DNA of 64,000 nucleotides from the NCBI RefSeq assembly GCF_036404135.1, contig NZ_DASWPE010000096.1, positions 1 to 64,000 on the forward strand, written 5' to 3'. The DNA comes from Rhodopseudomonas_A sp036404135. GTDB lineage: Bacteria; Pseudomonadota; Alphaproteobacteria; Rhizobiales; Xanthobacteraceae. The number at the start of each line of letters is the position of its first letter. Position 1 is the first letter of the stretch. The notes beneath the pieces were generated by a model. The model was given only the letters and a program-made list of their open reading frames with translations, did not search any database and had not been told where the DNA came from. Shown in pieces: positions 63,360 to 64,000 of the stretch. A program made the translations under genes and the position numbers.

Positions 63360-64000
63360 CGATGGATTTCCTTAGTAGCCGCAGGCCACATCGATAGGGA
63401 GGTTAAGCTGTAGCCTCAGTCGGTTTTCATAGCCCATTATGCGCGATCGAGAAAAGCAACGTTTGGGAATTTCTTGTGGCAAGGGAAAGACTGCGGTGCG
63501 ACTGCTGCGTCGAATCCGAATTTCTCCCCGCGGGGGAGCGCTCACCGTGCTTCGCTGCACTTCGTCTTCGGACAAGAGGACGGCGGCACGGAGTCGGGTG
63601 AGTAGCGTTCTAGAGAAGGCGGAGAAATCAACATATCCGTGCCAAGCGGGCGTCCGCGCAACGAACGATATTCTTCTTTCCGTCGACGACTAGGCATCGC
63701 GTTTCGGCTGACGCTAAATGTCCTGCGGTCAGGTCGCATCTGGCGTGCTTGCGCGATTGCTGAGGTCAGTGCGCGGTCCAAAATTGTGAGTCTCGCTATG
63801 AGCCGACTGCCCCTTTGCACCATCAAAGATACGCCTGACGCTGCAAAGGCGGGACTGATCAGCGCCGGCCGACTCTCGAAGCTGCGATCCGACAGGCGTT
63901 CGAACAACAAAGCTTGCATGAATGCGGGTGCGACGCTGCAGTGATCGTGAATTGGTGATGGTGGTCAGGCGCGTTGCTTCGCGCAGAGGTCGAGCTGCGG
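63360..64000. other. Right-end region without recognised gene
   Basis: About 640 bases. Two overlapping frames on opposite strands (63542-63919 minus, 63639-63944 plus) exist but neither shows a domain, and no clean ribosome site supports either. A CTCCCCGCGGGGGAG palindrome lies near 63524-63538. The region may hold the start of a gene beyond the window. Confidence 0.35.

Noticed and set aside
63542..63944. Overlapping opposite frames near the right edge
   Set aside because: Neither has recognisable motifs or a start signal, and they exclude each other.

Overview
The window looks like chromosome of a high-G+C alphaproteobacterium of the Rhodopseudomonas/Bradyrhizobium group. The grounds are gene style and content: an Ftr-type iron operon, a Family 2A encapsulin with its cysteine desulfurase, nitrogenase-like MarD/MarK proteins, a tRNA-Tyr remnant, and the palindromic CATTCCGGGG-type intergenic repeat common in that group. 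No database was searched; every family name is from recognition of the sequence.

Layout. 1-1769 (minus): a secreted, highly repetitive Gly/Ala/Asn-rich protein running off the left edge. 1770-3680: gene-poor ground with an IS630 remnant and the 3' part of a tRNA-Tyr. 3682-8897: a sulfur block, with cysK-cysE on the plus strand facing a desulfurase cargo and encapsulin shell on the minus strand. 9251-11533: MarR regulator and divergent MFS-universal stress fusion with two operators between them. 11724-15032: ftrABCD iron uptake, then an OprB-like porin (15234-16571) with a strong terminator. 16747-23272 (minus): transglutaminase-like protein, GlgX, large catalase, DUF4142 protein, DUF892 ferritin-like protein, then a decayed SemiSWEET gene.

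23861-39453: tRNA-Gly followed by a 15.5-kb integrated element bounded by a 19-bp direct repeat. It has a tyrosine integrase, BrnTA toxin-antitoxin, a phage-like repressor/operator switch, a leftward operon (winged helix protein, RecA-like ATPase, DUF669, PD-(D/E)XK nuclease, zinc-finger protein, MT-A70 methylase, helicase) and a rightward operon (DUF7768-like protein, DNA sliding clamp, dCMP deaminase, C5 cytosine methylase, small proteins). No capsid, tail, terminase or lysis gene is present.

39691-47929: the most interesting region. A MetY-type O-acetylhomoserine sulfhydrylase is divergent from a run encoding a class I methyltransferase, a DMSP-lyase-type cupin, a second MetY-like protein whose PLP lysine is replaced by Glu, MarD and MarK (nitrogenase-like methylthio-alkane reductase subunits) and an AhpD-like protein. 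Read together, these could release, cleave and recapture volatile organic sulfur as methionine. No reductase (NifH/MarH-like) or NifB/MarB-like gene is in the window.

48197-62034: two complete peptide/nickel-type ABC importers. The first has two tandem paralogous binding proteins. A VOC-fold protein lies between the two importers and a FAD amine oxidoreductase follows the second. The last 640 bases hold nothing recognised.
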